Position numbers and translations under genes: made by a program. This document shows, piece after piece, positions 25,657 through 39,116 of a stretch of 64,000 bases of DNA. Under the pieces are notes generated by a model, which saw only the letters and a list, made by a program, of their open reading frames with translations, was not told where the DNA came from and did no database searches. Origin of the DNA: Conus ventricosus (taxonomy: Eukaryota > Mollusca > Gastropoda > Neogastropoda > Conidae); assembly GCA_018398815.1 (NCBI GenBank), contig CM031615.1:56352662-56416661 (forward strand), read 5' to 3'. The stretch's first letter is position 1. Every line of letters starts with the position of its first letter.

Positions 25657-26639
25657 AAACTGTGATCAGGGAGGTCTTTATTTGAAGGTTTGACTGTGTA
25701 CATGTTGTTGTCTGTTTCGACCTTTCACCATTGTGCGATGCGGTTGTTGTTTGACCTATTCCTGGTCAGCACTGTGTCACTGGGCTTGCCATCTACAACG
25801 GCATGGGCGCGCAAAAGAACAAGAGTTTTAGCCATTGCTTGAGACGTTTCAGTTTTCCACCCATTTTGATCATTCACTCCTTTTTAGCACTGTTGTGGAA
25901 ATGTACATTTTCGTGTCCCTGTTATCATCACCTGTGTTCCATTCATGTTGATAGAGCTATTGAAAAGACTATCTCCACTGAAACATCTGCCTCTGCTCAA
26001 CAGACTTTTTAATATCACACTGTGGACACGACCAAAGTTCAGGCGGTATAAAACAAAACTGCTGCTAAATTTTACAGACTCGTCTGACTGTTTTGTCTTC
26101 CAATGTCAGAGACAAGACTTGCTATGAAAATTGTGCTTTTGCTGTTGTTATTGTAATTGCCTGAGTTGGACAGAATGAGACTGTTGGTGTTGAAATCTTT
26201 TTTTTTTCTTTAAGTCTAAAATTACTTTAATGAAAAGCCAATTTACATTTAAATATCAAAGCCTATTTTCAGACATTTTATTCCAGTGAATTAAAACAAG
26301 AAATTTTTGGGTAATACACCATCCTGTTTTTAGACACCTTTACATTCTTTACTGTAATATTTGGTGTATGTAAATGAATGTGCTGAGATTATTTGTACAG
26401 GCATATCTACCAGAGGTTTGTGATAATATTTACCAGAAAACTTAACAATAATTTTAAAGCATCTTACTAACAAAACTTATGCTGTATTGAGAGAAAAAAA
26501 TATTCTCACTAAAATAAATCATGTTGTTATCCTCACTGATAAGCAGAGCATTCTTCCAGTAATGAAGTATAAGCCAAAACTAAAGAAAATGCATTTATAT
26601 CGTCTTGTGCAGCCTTGTGTATGTAGAATTCATTGAATT
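25101..26639. other. Intergenic, no gene recognised
   Basis: Holds a (GA)n run at 25629-25656 and T-rich DNA near 26200. No exon or element is supported. Confidence 0.5.
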
Positions 26640-27725
<1,086 letters not shown>

Positions 27726-28729
27726 TTACACAGAGGAAAGGACGTTATGGGCCTCATTTCTGAAAAGCATAAATCCTATTCTTTCAATGTATGTGTAGTA
27801 ACCACGTCTACTGTCTCCCCTGTTCATGCCACGTGCGGGTTTACAATGCTCAAACCATGTTCTCAGCAACTTTGAAGTCGAACAAACATTCATTGAATGT
27901 AGTACCAGGGTATATGTGTTTCATCAAAACAAAAGTTAACAGTGAAAATCACCAACAAACGCAAGTTTACAGTATTCTTCATACCTTTTGTCAAGTGACG
28001 ATGCTTCAGTGGAGGAATTGTTAGTAAATAATTCAAAGTCTTTTATACACGGTCCGTGTTTTATTACATCTGAGTTTATGAGCAGTATGTTTATGTAAAC
28101 AGCTCATAGTTGCCACTTACCTTCTTCATAATGAGAAAATAAAGATGCACACTTAATGATTCACATTTGCCATCTGCCTGTCTCCTACACAGACAAAACC
28201 AAAAACAAAGCTTTTTGCTACAACCCCATCGCAGTTCTACGCCAGTGTCAAATACAGTATGGATATACATGGGTACTTGTCTGTGACAGTCCAGAAAAGA
28301 AGCCATCCCGGGAGTGTCTTGCTGTGTTGCACGTGCCGCTGTCATGTGGGAAGCAAGACAAAGATCTAGGACAGAGAAGAGGGACTTCGATGTGATGTGG
28401 CTTAATCTGAAAATGCATATGGTTCAGTTCCTCTTGAGATGATTCAACTGGCCCCTCAAGATGTATCTAGCCCCCAGCCCGCCCACCCCTTCCCCCAAAA
28501 AAATAAAAATCGAGAAACTGCTTCTCAGTGGGGTTACCCGCAAAAGAATACACAGCAGACTGGTTCAGTGTGGAAGCAGACTGGTTCAGTGTGGAAGCTG
28601 GCATATCGGTCGGCTCTGCAGTCTTCGCAATACTCTTCTCGTTGGTTATGGGTCATCTTGAAAGCAACCATGAATAGTATAAGTTCAGCAGAACTCGGGA
28701 AATGGATATTACACGGCCCCCTCTAAAAG
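27726..28729. other. Intergenic, no gene recognised
   Basis: No host exon recognised. A 17-bp direct repeat (CTGGTTCAGTGTGGAAGC) lies at 28560 and 28578. The right part may be the 5' remnant of the decayed LINE that follows. Confidence 0.45.
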
Positions 28730-30050
28730 CTTTCCTGGACAATACAGCAGATCTGTCCACCAAGGAAGACGAAACACACGCCACTGCAAGTTAATTGCTT
28801 CATCGAGGACACGTTTCAAACCAAAGAAATCACTAATGCTCTCCCTGCGGAAAGGAAAAGTAGTTTGAACATGTCCGTTCATTGTAGCCAATCGCGCCCT
28901 TCGGATGGTGAGAGGAGAGCCGTTCAGAAGCCTTTGAAGGTGGTGTGATGATGACTCATTGTAAGACACGAAGAGGGGAAAGGAAACCAGGCCAACGGCT
29001 GAGGAAAGCCTCCAGGTCACGGACCAGTTATGGGCTCTCTGGCCAGTACAAGGTCTGGTGTCTGCGACTCTTGCTGATTCTGAAGGCCCTCCTGCCTCTG
29101 CTGACGTACGATATCAGCATGAGCACAGTGGACTCGGTGGAGGTCAACACCAACCAGTCCACAAGGAAAGGGCTCGGTGCCCCACTTGGTCTCGCTGACG
29201 CTGCTCTCTATTGTCGCCAAGGAAAGCTTGAAGCTACCCCTGAAATCCATCCTCCGGGAATACAGAGTGGGTAAAGCAACATTACTGACTATGCTTGAGG
29301 ACTCGGGAGATGAGGCCATGAAATAATTCCAGGCCAAGCCAAAGAGTGATAGAAAACGGGAAGTGCTGGAGACACAGACAAACAACGGGACACACCCAAA
29401 CTAACGGACAGGGGCTGCGGTGAACAGAAACGAAGTGGTGGTCAGAGACAAAAGGGAAAGCAAAGAGAGACATGGTGATACAGGATCTAAAGAAAGAAGA
29501 GCAACCAGACGGCAGTCACCAAAGCTAACAGAAGCAGCTGACCATGTGGTAAAACGTACCCCAAAGTCTCAGCTGGAGTGAAATAGGGCACATGGTAGCT
29601 CGCAGGATCAGCGCCATCCTCTGATCTGTACAATCCTTCAGCCCTCGGATTCAGACCTGCTGAAATGCCAGAAATCAGCTGATCTCGCGTGTCCGCGTTG
29701 TCATGGCAAACAAACCGTAGAAGTTGCCCTGAGCTCGTGCAAACCAGCCCTAAACCAAGGTAAGTGCACCAGGCATGACCAAGAGTTTAAGGAGATCGCA
29801 CACACGAAGCTAAGGGACACACTGATAAAACCCAGTTTAATGCACTGAGTGCACATAACAGTTTAGAGGATACACTGGGCCAGATTATATTCAGTTTTGG
29901 TGCGGATTGGTTGTTGAACGGGAATGATACTGAACAGAGACGCACTAGGTATAGGCTAATAATTGAACTCGTCGACTAACACACAGATGAAAACCTGTTC
30001 ATACGCAATGTAGGACACTTTGACCTTTAAATAGCAGTGGGAAAGATCCA
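28730..30050 (+). pseudogene. Decayed LINE, C-terminal half of pol
   Basis: Shifting + frames give SGLSGQYKVWCL near 29031, LPLLTYDISMSTVDSVEVNT near 29090, a RKGLGAPLGLADAALYC block near 29165, LPLKSILREYRVGKATLL near 29235, RDMVIQDLKKEE near 29469 and, near 29880, GPDYIQFWCG. The order (YKVW..., LLxYDI, RKxLGxP...LYC, EYxVGKAR, RPDIVLW-like) matches the region after the reverse transcriptase in a widespread animal LINE type. Stops and frameshifts are frequent, so it is inactive. The left edge is uncertain. Confidence 0.6.
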
Positions 30051-30119
30051 AACCACAGACGTACAGAGGCCTATTTATTCAACTCGCCAACAGATCATTC
30101 GTAAAAAAATTTAAAAAAA

Positions 30120-30552
30120 ATAAAAATTCAAAAAGATGAAAAAGAAGTTATTCATCATCCGTTCAGTGTCCACAATCATCGAGTTGATTATTCTGACACT
30201 GTTGGTGACTGTCGTGAGGAGATCTGGCACGGTCATTTTGGTCCAGTCCTTTATATTGTCGGATCAGCTCTTTCTCTGCCGTCCTTGTGTGCGCCCTCCT
30301 TCAACGGTACCTTGAAGAATGGTTTTGGAGAGGGTGTTGTGACGAATGACATGGCCAAACCATGCCATCTTCCGTCGTGGGGCCCAACTAGGTTAGTGAC
30401 CAGGTTCCGCACATAATCATTGGTCTTGTGTTCTTTGTAGGAGATACGGAGTAGTTTCCTCAGGCACCTCGTCTCAAACGCCTGGATTCTTCTTTCTGTT
30501 TCGGCCATCAGTGTCCATGTCTCGCAGCCATATAAGAGGATGGAGACCACTA
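30120..30552 (-). pseudogene. 5'-truncated LINE, 3' end
   Basis: On the minus strand from 30552, LLYGCETWTLMAETERRIQA then FETRCLRKLLRISYKEHKTN and DYVRNLV are the classic C-terminal segment after the RT of an invertebrate non-LTR element. After a frameshift, KMAWFGHV-like and KTILQGTVEGG-like blocks follow, reaching an A/T-rich end at about 30105-30125. It is the same broad type as 13440-14550 on the opposite strand. The rest of the element is absent. Confidence 0.8.
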
Positions 30553-31182
30553 GAAATGAGAGTAAAGCAACACAAAAGCAACAGCAACAACAAAAACAAT
30601 CGACAACAACGAAACAGTATATACCTAGAGCTGTAACGTAGACTTAATGGCATTTGCAAAGTGAAAAAGGAAAAAGTAATGAACACAAAAGTATTGGAAG
30701 CAATAACATGAGTACTACACAGTACACACGTTATCCAATGCAAAAGAATAACATGAGGGGAACACACACACACACACACACACACGAAGAATAATCAAGA
30801 AGAGTAATTTTTCTCTCTGGGAACTTTGCATCGTGTTCACATGGCAAGTATAGCGGCGTACTTCTTGAGCTCCGTCCAAAAAAAATTAAAAAACCCTAAT
30901 TTTTGGTTTGTTTGTTAATTAGTGCGTGTATTGACATCCTTTCACAATGCCAGTTGCCCTGCAAGACCACTGATCGGCAATTGGCATTTTGTGTCAAGGT
31001 TGATAAAACTGTTGAGAAAAAAAAAAGAATAAAGCATTGACTTTTGCAAAAGAGTTCGAGGGCTCAAACTCAACTTCGCCGACGGTTTTGCTGTCACAAC
31101 ACTGTTCGCATTGCACGTGATATCGGACATCAAATTAACCCTGGCACAGTGGCCGGACAGATGGCAAGCAACACAGCCTAGT
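30553..31182. other. Intergenic, no gene recognised
   Basis: A/T-rich with a short CA run (30762-30786). No feature supported. Confidence 0.5.
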
Positions 31183-31333
31183 ACAATCAGAATGCACGGG
31201 AAATGGATAGGAACAGTCCCCGCTGCAGCACCTTATCAGGTCAGTGCAAACACGTGCAATCAGAATGCACGGGGAATGGATAACGGGACAGTCTCCTCTG
31301 CAGCAACTTACCAGGGTCAGTGCAAACGCGCAC
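31183..31333. repeat. Tandem duplication, 2 x about 75 bp
   Basis: CAATCAGAATGCACGGGAAA then TGGATA...ACAGTC, GCAGCA and CAGGTCAGTGCAAACRCG occurs at about 31187 and again at 31257 with a few changes. Confidence 0.85.
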
Positions 31334-31445
31334 AGAATCACTGAATAGAACGCAAGACCGACTGGAAACAAACCAGAGCATTGTATCTAAAAAGATAGCG
31401 GAACTTGCTCAGATGAACTGTGTGAACAACAGAGAATGACTACAA

Positions 31446-32020
31446 ATGATATTGATGCAGTGTTTTGAACATGACAGACTTGGAGAAAGCCTGGATTTAT
31501 ACCAAATACTTGTAGAAATGCTTGAGGACAAATGGATAATTTCGAAAATCGTTCCCGTTGAAACAATCTATTTTTGTTATCATTATGATTTTTGTGTGTG
31601 GACTTTAAACATAGAAGTGCATCCTGGGAAGAGTGTGAAGCTAAAGTGCGCTCATCATAGACGACAATATGGACATCGGAAAAGATGTAGTGATCCAACG
31701 AGCGCATCCTTTGGGGAAAACAAGGGGTGTTAGTGAAGTTTGGAATAAACGGAAAGGACTGTTAACGTTCTGAAAAGAAATGCTCGACAATTACAAGAGG
31801 GCTGTGCTTAGATACGAGATGGACATCGGAAAAGATGTAGAGATCGAACGAGGGCATCCTTTTGGGAAAACAATGGGTGTTAGTGAAGTCCGGAATAACG
31901 GAAAAGGACTGTTAACGTTCAGAAAAGAAATGCGCGACAACTACAAGAGGGCTGGCTTAGATACGAGAGGCGCCTTTACCTTTGACCTGAAGAGCAAAGA
32001 AACGGTACGTACGTGAAGTT
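31446..32020 (+). pseudogene. Possible LINE ORF1 remnant
   Basis: Frames around 31660-32015 give MDIGKDVEIERGHPFGKTMG, similar to the IxRAHRxGK stretch of L1/CR1-type ORF1 RNA-binding proteins, followed by NYKRAGL and FTFDLKSKETVRT. The segment is duplicated in tandem (31669-31815 and 31819-31965). An endonuclease remnant of a LINE starts about 620 bp downstream on the same strand, so this may be ORF1 of that element. The identification is tentative. Confidence 0.35.
31657..31965. repeat. Tandem duplication, 2 x about 150 bp
   Basis: GGACATCGGAAAAGATGTAG starts both copies (31671 and 31819) and both run through GTGTTAGTGAAG, GGACTGTTAACGTTC and CGACAAYTACAAGAGGGCTG. They differ at about ten sites, including indels that open the frame only in the second copy. 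Confidence 0.85.
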
Positions 32021-32641
32021 CGATGGCAACGCACCTCGCTCACCCTCAGGAAGATTTCCAGCCTTCCCCCAGGTCGTAACAGAGAGGCGGCAGCGGCAGG
32101 CGTGTTGAGAAAGACAGATGACGAATCACGGACAGTGGCCACAACAGCATGTCCGTTCACGACAGCACGGCCACAGATCAGCATATGCCAATACAGCAAG
32201 TGGACGACAGGCTGTACTCTACCGTGGTGAGGGAGGACAGCCACGGAGGACGGGGAAGACCACACCAGCTCCAGGCGTCATCACGACAAGTTTTGCGACA
32301 GGGCGAGGTTCATGGTCTCCGGGTCATAGGAGAATTTTGATGTCACCCCCCAGCATCGCACCATGACAGGCAAAGCTCCGGGTTACCAGCTTCGGGAGAC
32401 GTCGGGACAGCAGGAAAGATTCCCGATTGACCACCTCATCAAAACAGGTGTGTGGGCTAAGGCCCATGGACATCAATGAAAGTAAGACACTTTTTTTTTC
32501 TCTCTTTCTGCGTACGCAGGCTGATACTCCTGCGGACACTGCCTGTATAGACAGGCAGTGGAGTTTTATGTGTATGACCGTTTTTTATCCCGCCATTAAG
32601 GCAGCCATACTCCATCTTCAGGGAAAGGTAAGACACTGACA

Positions 32642-33795
32642 ATGGTTACTTGGAATGTGGAGGGGTTACTTCATCGTCTAAATTCTGATGATTTCATAAG
32701 CCTTCTTAGAATGTTCGATATTTTTTGTCTGACAGAAACTTTCATAGATTTTAATTTTGAATCAGATAAATCTTTTGACTATTGTTTTGCATCTTCTCTT
32801 GCACGAAAATTAGCACATAGTGAAAGAAAATCGGGTGGTGTTGTTGAATACAGAAGTATAGTGAGCGGGTGAATAAAGGTGATCAAGCTTGATTATGAAA
32901 ACAAAGTTTTCTGCAGTTAGATGGATTGTTGTTTTGCACAGCCAAAGACATAATGTTTGTAGGAATGTACAGTGAGCCTAATGTATACAACGTCCTACAG
33001 AGTGGATTGGAATTTAAAATCTTGGAAGATGTGTCAGTACCCTGTATGAAAGATTTGAAGTCCTTTACTTGTTTATCTGTGGTAACCTAAATGCATGAAC
33101 AGCCAGTGTGAATGGTTTGACCAATGTGGATGTTGACCCTTTTATATGATGTAGTTTTAGTATCAAGATGTTCTCAAGATTCAAAGGTTAATTCATTTGG
33201 GTCTCAGCTGATTGAATTCTGTAATGTTTCAATGTTCTGTTCTCAAAGGGATGTGCGAGAAAGATTTTGATGACAGTTTTACGTACAATTTGTTGCACAG
33301 AGGGCAGTGTTATTGAGTACTGTATCATGTCTAATAAATTACACAAACGTGATTTTGTTTATTTCAAGATAATTGATAATGTCGAGTCTGCTCATTTGCC
33401 AGTTTCAGCCATTATTGGTAACTGTTCTAGAACCAGTTCAGAAAACAAAAATGAAAAGTTGTGTTGGGCAAAGGAGAAAGAAGAGGAATCCTTTGTTAAT
33501 TTTTCCTCTCCTGGGACAGAAGCAGAGCTTCACCAAGCGTTTGATGAAATTGAGGCATAAAAAGTCAGCCTTGAACAGATTTGTAGGATGTCTGTTAAAT
33601 GCATCATCTTGCAGCTTGTATGAAAAAAACAAGTGAGAACAGGTATCGAAGTTGAAAATAAAGGGGCCGCTTGGTTTGATAAGGAATGCAAAGAGGCTAA
33701 GCAAAACGCACTTAAAACTGTAAAATATATACAGAAAATTGATGAAAAGGAAGCAAAAGTATTCAGACATAAAGGAATCACAGAGTAATGAGGAG
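32642..33795 (+). pseudogene. LINE endonuclease-domain remnant (CR1/Jockey type)
   Basis: Begins MVTWNVEGLLHRL, then SLLRMFDIFCLTETFIDFNF, the N-terminal fold of an apurinic-type LINE endonuclease (N and E/T catalytic motifs). Frames then give VFVGMYSEPN near 32955 (usual Y-P/PN block) and FICGDLNA near 33080 (GDxN active-site motif). Near 33665 WFDKECKEAKQNALKTVKYI is the linker after the endonuclease. Frameshifts are many and the RT is absent; the sequence is cut off by an LTR fragment at about 33985. Confidence 0.8.
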
Positions 33796-33984
33796 ATAGA
33801 AAATGAAAACGGTTATTATGACGGCAAAAGTAGGGTCATCGAGAATAGACATCTGCTTGCCTTTGTGGAAGCAAAGAAGATATTTACTGACATGGGGGAA
33901 AAAAGAAGAAGAAAATCAGCGTATGAAAAGGAAAGAGCAAACAGACTGAACACCGCTATTCATGATGCTAAATAATTCTAGTTG

Positions 33985-34475
33985 TAAAAACATGTATGCG
34001 GATGACGGGTGCTAACAGTGTATAAATTATATCTCTTGACGAAAATATATTATCTTCGACAGTTATCTTCCTCCTTAGCTCCCTTGATTGATGAATCTCG
34101 TTTTTTCGTGTGTAAACTCTTTAAAATACGAATACCTCAGAACCTACATAGTTGTATATATGTCAGTGAAGTCACATAATTAATGTATTTTATTTGTTAC
34201 AATCGTACTGGGCCGAGAAGTCCATATTTTCTCTGAACTGGCATTTTGCACAATCAATTTTGGCGTTATTTTCATTTGTCCGTTGAACAAACCGTGAATA
34301 ATTCTTGATTTCACAAAAAGTATGAGAAAAACCGAAGAACCCGAAAATGCACATTAGAAGTAAAGTCCATAAGCTCCCATTTTGTACATCGCATGCCTAG
34401 GATTTTTTCCGCACAGGCTTGCGACTATACGAAATGATTGGCGGCTGGTCAGTGGGTTCACTCTGGGACATTAAT
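33985..34475 (+). repeat. Solo LTR fragment of the A/B family, opposite orientation
   Basis: The reverse complement of the element A LTR from its GGCTACA end inward: GGGTGCTAACAGTGTATA at 34008, CTATTTTAT-like centre, and GCACAGGCTTGCGACTATAC at 34412. Compared with the 1.4-kb LTR, a block is missing, so GAAATGATTGGCGGC joins directly to TTCACTCTGGGACATTAATC at about 34457. It abuts the Jockey-like LINE at about 34476. Confidence 0.75.
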
Positions 34476-34851
34476 CGGCAATTTTCATGGAATCTGCTGT
34501 AAAATATTTTTGTCTCACATCGTGCAAGTCCCAACACTCTAAAAGAACATGTTTCATTGTGAGTGGCACATGACATGGAATGCACCACGGAGCTTCTTCA
34601 CTCTTTAAAAGGTACGAATGGGTAAAATACGAATGGCCGGTGTGCAGCCGGCACAGAACTGTTTCTTCTTTACGACCACCAGACGTAGATGACAGGAACA
34701 ATCCTCCTGCCAGAGGTCTCTGACATAATCGTTAATTTTGGGTTTCAGAACTGAGCAGGGGATATATATGTTGGACAATTTCTCTGTTGTGGCATTCTTG
34801 GCTAAACGATCAACCATTTCGTTCCCTCCGATGCCAACATGACCAGGAACC

Positions 34852-34895
34852 TGTAACATGTGTCTCTCTCATACACGCGCGCGCGCAAGCAAGCA

Positions 34896-34927
<32 letters not shown>

Positions 34928-34929
34928 CA

Positions 34930-35002
<73 letters not shown>

Positions 35003-35247
35003 GCGCAGTCAGTTGTGAATACTATTCGCCAGTACACATGCCTTAGCACACTCTGGCCCAAGCTACAACCATGTGATTTGCAGCTCAGTCATGTAGCCAC
35101 TGAATGAATTGTTTTTACCTGATACATAACCTGATGTTTGTAAAGGAAAGGTGGCAGATTAAAGATTTCAATAGAAGACAGTGCGTGCCTGGTCTCTATG
35201 TTCAGTATCATCGATATGTTATAACTTTCTCCCTGGCTACATCTACA
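34852..35247 (+). repeat. 5' LTR of the Gypsy element (396 bp)
   Basis: TGTAACATG...CATCTACA. It contains an expanded microsatellite (CGCG, ACGC and CA runs, 34876-35006) that accounts for nearly all of the length difference from the 304-bp 3' LTR. Confidence 0.93.
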
Positions 35248-35287
35248 TGGTGTCAGAGAGGAAACGAACCGCAGTTTGCAGTGAAGA

Positions 35288-37122
35288 ATGGCTTCATCTC
35301 TACAGAATCCAAGCCTGAATTGCGACTCAAAAAGTCTTCAAGAGGAATGGCGGAAATTCAAGCAGCATGTGAATCTAATGTTTGCCGGACCGCTGCACAA
35401 GAGTTCAGAAGCTGAACGATGCGCCTACCTGCTCATCTGGTCAGGAGAGAAGGGAAGAGAAATCTTCAACACATGGAATCTGTCATCTGAAGATAGCAAC
35501 AAATTAGAGGTGTTGTGCAAGAACTTTGAGAAGCATACTACCCCTAAGAAAAACTCCCCGTTCGCACGATATTTGTTTCTGAACAGAAACCAACAAGAAG
35601 GGGAACATTTTGAGAAATTCCTCACCGACATCCGCACCCTCGTCAAGGACTGTGCATACAAAGACGCTGAGGAAATGGTGCGCGACCGCATTGTGTGCGG
35701 ATCCTATCACAAGAGGCCCGAGAAAAGCTGCTGCAGGCTGGAGACCAGCTTATCATGGATAGAGCCATCGAGATTGTCGTGACGCATGAAGCAACAAAGC
35801 AGCAACTGGCGGCCATGCAGAAAGAAGAGGCAGTAGACGTCATCAAGAAGAGACGCATGGAGTCCAGCAGTAAAGATCGATGGCCACACCAAAGCAGTGA
35901 CACATATGACTGCAATAACTGTGGACAGAGACACGGCAAGAGGGCATGCCCAGCCTACGGCAAGCAATGCCGGGAGTGTGGCAAACAGAACCATTTCTCC
36001 AAGGTGTGTCGCTCCAAACGCAAGCGAGCCGTCCATCAGGTGGAGAAAATGGAGGAAGAAGACGACCTCAATTCATCCCTCAACGTCGACGTCATCGCCG
36101 ACGGCAGAGACCATCCCGACACCGCCTACGTCAACATCCGCATGGAGACAGGTGACGTTCTGCGCTTCAAGGTCGACACCGGCGCGCAGGCGAACGTATT
36201 TCCCCATCAGATCTACACAAAGATGACTGCGCCGCCACCACTCCAGCCTGGTAAAGTTGGCCTGTACGGGTACGCTGGCCAGCGCATCAATATCAAGGGC
36301 GTCACAGCCATGAAATGCTCCTACAAGGCTCAGGACTACCAAGGCACGTTCTACGTGGCTGAGACGACAGGCCACTCGCAGCCAGTGTTGGGGCTCCAGG
36401 TGTCGCTGCAGCTACAGATCATCAAGATGGTGCTGACAGTGGCCCATCCAGAACTGACAAAGGAGAGCGTACTTCACGAGTACAATCACTTGTTCGCTGA
36501 CGACCTGGGCAGCCTGGAGGGAGAAGTAAACATCCACCTGCGAGAAGACAGCACACCCGTAGTCCACGCGCCCAGACGTGTGCCGCATGCACTCAGAGAA
36601 CGCCTGAAGAAGGAGCTGGATGCCATGGAAGCTGCAGGGGTCATCGCCAAGGTCACGCGCCCGACTGACTGGGTAAAATCGCTGGTGGTGGTGGAAAAGA
36701 CCAACGGGAAGCTGCGCATCTGCCTGGACCCAAAAGACTTGAACCTGGCAATAAAGCGGCCACACTACGCCACGCCAACCCTAGAAGATGCACTAGCCAA
36801 GATTCCAGGAGCAAAATACTTCAGTAAACTAGACGCAAAAAGTGGCTACTGGCAAATGACGCTGTCCAGCAAGGCGTCTTACATGACCACTTTCAACTCG
36901 CCCTTTGGCAGGTACCGCTTCCTACGCATGCCTTTCGGCCTGGTGAGCGCCCAAGATGAATTCCAACGGAAAATGGACGAGGATTTTGAGGGCGTGCCGG
37001 GTGTTGTGACACTGGTGGACGACCTGCTAGTGACTGGGAGAAAACAAGGAAGAGCACGACCGCAACCTCAAGGCCACACTGGACAGAGCCACAGAACGGC
37101 ACCTCAAGCTGAACCCAGATAA
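35288..37122 (+). pseudogene. Gypsy gag, protease and reverse transcriptase (frameshifted)
   Basis: Starts at ATG 35288 (MASSLQNPSLNCDSKSLQEE). The capsid-like gag region carries the EFxxFLTDIRTLV-type block; a missing base near 35702 shifts the frame. Two zinc knuckles follow (CNNCGQRHGKRACPAYGKQC and CRECGKQNHFSKVC, about 35910-36010). The protease active site is VDTGAQANVFP (36172). Reverse transcriptase runs from about 36550 with KLRICLDPKDLN, FSKLDAKSGYWQ (motif A), FGRYRFLRMPFGL and VTLVDDLLVTGR (motif C, VDD, 37010). An extra A in the A4 run at about 37042 shifts the frame again. The two-knuckle gag and the order protease-RT are typical of Ty3/gypsy. Confidence 0.93.
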
Positions 37123-39116
37123 ACTTAGCATCGGCGTGCAAGAAGTAGACTACTTCGGCCACATCATCTCCTCTGATGGATCAAGCCCGACCAGCTAAAA
37201 GTGAAGGCTGTGCAAGACATGAAGCCGCCAACGGACCACAAAGAGCTGCAGACAATGCTGGGCATGGTGACGTACCTGTCAAAGTTCGCCCCCCACCTGG
37301 CGGAAACAACTAAGCCGCTACGTGATCTGCTGAAGGACGAAAATGAGTTCGTGTGGGAAGCGCCCCAGCAGACCGCATGGATCACATCAAGTCCACGCTG
37401 GCCAGCCATCCCGTGCTCGCCATCTACGACCCAGCAAAGAAGATCACCCTGCAAGTGGACGCTAGCAAACACGGCCTGGGTGCAGCCATATTCCAGGACA
37501 ACAAGCCCATCGCCTACGCTTCCAAGTCTTTAAACAAGACAGAAGAAAACTATGCACAAATAGAAAAGGAACTGTATGCCATCGTCTTCGGATGCGAGAG
37601 ATTTCACCAGTACATATACGGCCAGTGTGAGGTCCTTGTCCAATCCGACCACAAACCTCTAGAGACAATTGTGAAAAAGCCCCTGGCATCAGCACCCCCA
37701 CGTCTCCAGCGTATGCTCCTTCGCCTTCAAAAGTACAGCATCAAAGTTGTTCACGTACCAGGCAATCAGATCCCTGTGGCTGACACCTTGTCTCGCAAGT
37801 CACTACCGCCTGAGCCCCTGGACACTGTTGAAGATATGGATGTGCAGATCCATGTCATCATAAAAAACCTGCCCGTCAGTGACGAAAAGATGGAGCTCAT
37901 CAGAAAGACCACTAACGACGACCCGAACCTCGGCGTGGTGCTGACATACATCCGCGACGGCTGGCCCGACTCTCGCCAGCATTGCCACAAAAGCGCGGAA
38001 GACTTCTGGAACTTTAGGGACGAACTCTCACTCATAAAGGGCGTCATCTTCAAGGGAGAGCGAACCTTCGTACCCGCGATGCTCCGAGCCGAAATGTTGA
38101 CCAAGATTCACGCCAGCCACCTTGGCGTGGAGAAGTGCCTTCAGCGTGCACGCCAGCTGCTGTTCTGGCCCAGGATGGCAGTGGACATCGAACGCACCGT
38201 GGCTGCATGCGCCGTCTGCAACGAGAGGCGGCCGTCCAATACCAAGGAGCCGATGCTACCTCACGAGATACCATCACGCGCATGGCAAAGAGTGGCGGTG
38301 GACCTGTTTTGTTGGGACAAAAAAGACTATCTGGTAACCGTAGATTACTACAGCCGCTTCTTCGAGCTCGATGAGTTGACCACTACAACAACTGCGGCTG
38401 TGGTCAGAAAGCTGAAGGCTCACTTCGCAAGGTACGGCATCCCAGAGACTCTCATAAGCGACAACGGGCCCCAGTTCTCTTCGGATGAATTTGCCCGCTT
38501 CACCCGAGACTGGGATATACAACACGTGACGACCAGCCCCCGCTACGCACAGTCTAATGGCCTGGCAGAAAAATATGTGCAAGTGGCAAAGAACATCCTG
38601 GAAAAGGCCAAGGCGGGCAAAGGGTCCGCGCTGCTCAGCATCCTTGAGTACCGCAATACCCCCGTGGATGGCCTGGCATCCCCGGCACAGCTGCTGCAGA
38701 GTCGACAACTGCGCTCTGTGCTGCCCGACACCCACCGCCAGCTACAGCCCCGAGTCGTCGACCCGCAGACTGTGGTGGCTCGGCGCCGCCAGTGCCAGGC
38801 CAGCCAAAAGAACTACTACGACCGTGGCAGCCGGCCCCTCCCCGCCTTCCAGCCCGGAGATGAAGTGTTCGTGCAACTCACTCCCGGAGCCCGCCAGAAT
38901 CACCGCGCACGGCAAGGCACCGCGATCATACATGCTGAAGACAGATGACGGCAACACCTACCGTCGCAACCGCCGTTTGATCAGAAAACAGCCACGGCAG
39001 ACTCAAACGCTGCCACACCCTTTGGCCACAGCAGCTGTGCCTTCAACCACTACCAAACGACCTCGTCAACGCCAGACAGCCCTGACCCTCTCGCCACCAG
39101 GTATGGGCGTCCGGTG
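37043..39116 (+). pseudogene. Gypsy RT thumb, RNase H and integrase (frameshifted)
   Basis: After frameshifts near 37042, 37183 and 37368 a long frame (37368-38948) gives RNase H (LQVDASKHGLGAAIFQ; EKELYAIVFGCERFHQYIYG; VQSDHKPLETI) and integrase: the HHCC finger (KIHASHLGVEKC ... AACAVCNE), then the DDE core (VAVDLFCWDKKDYLVTVDYY; LISDNGPQFSSDEFARF; SNGLAEKYVQVAKN). A last frameshift near 38895 leads to a tail with PRSYMLKTDDGNTYRRNRR and a stop at about 39116. All catalytic residues that I can see are retained. The frameshifts may be genuine decay or sequence error. Confidence 0.92.

Noticed and set aside
28945..29274. A host gene on either strand at 28.7-29.4 kb
   Set aside because: Translation blocks match, in order, a degraded LINE C-terminal region with stops between them.
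35643..36375. Minus-strand frames across the Gypsy element (for example 35643-35939, 36412-36765, 38274-38735)
   Set aside because: Antisense shadows of gag and pol; the sense frames carry all the conserved motifs.
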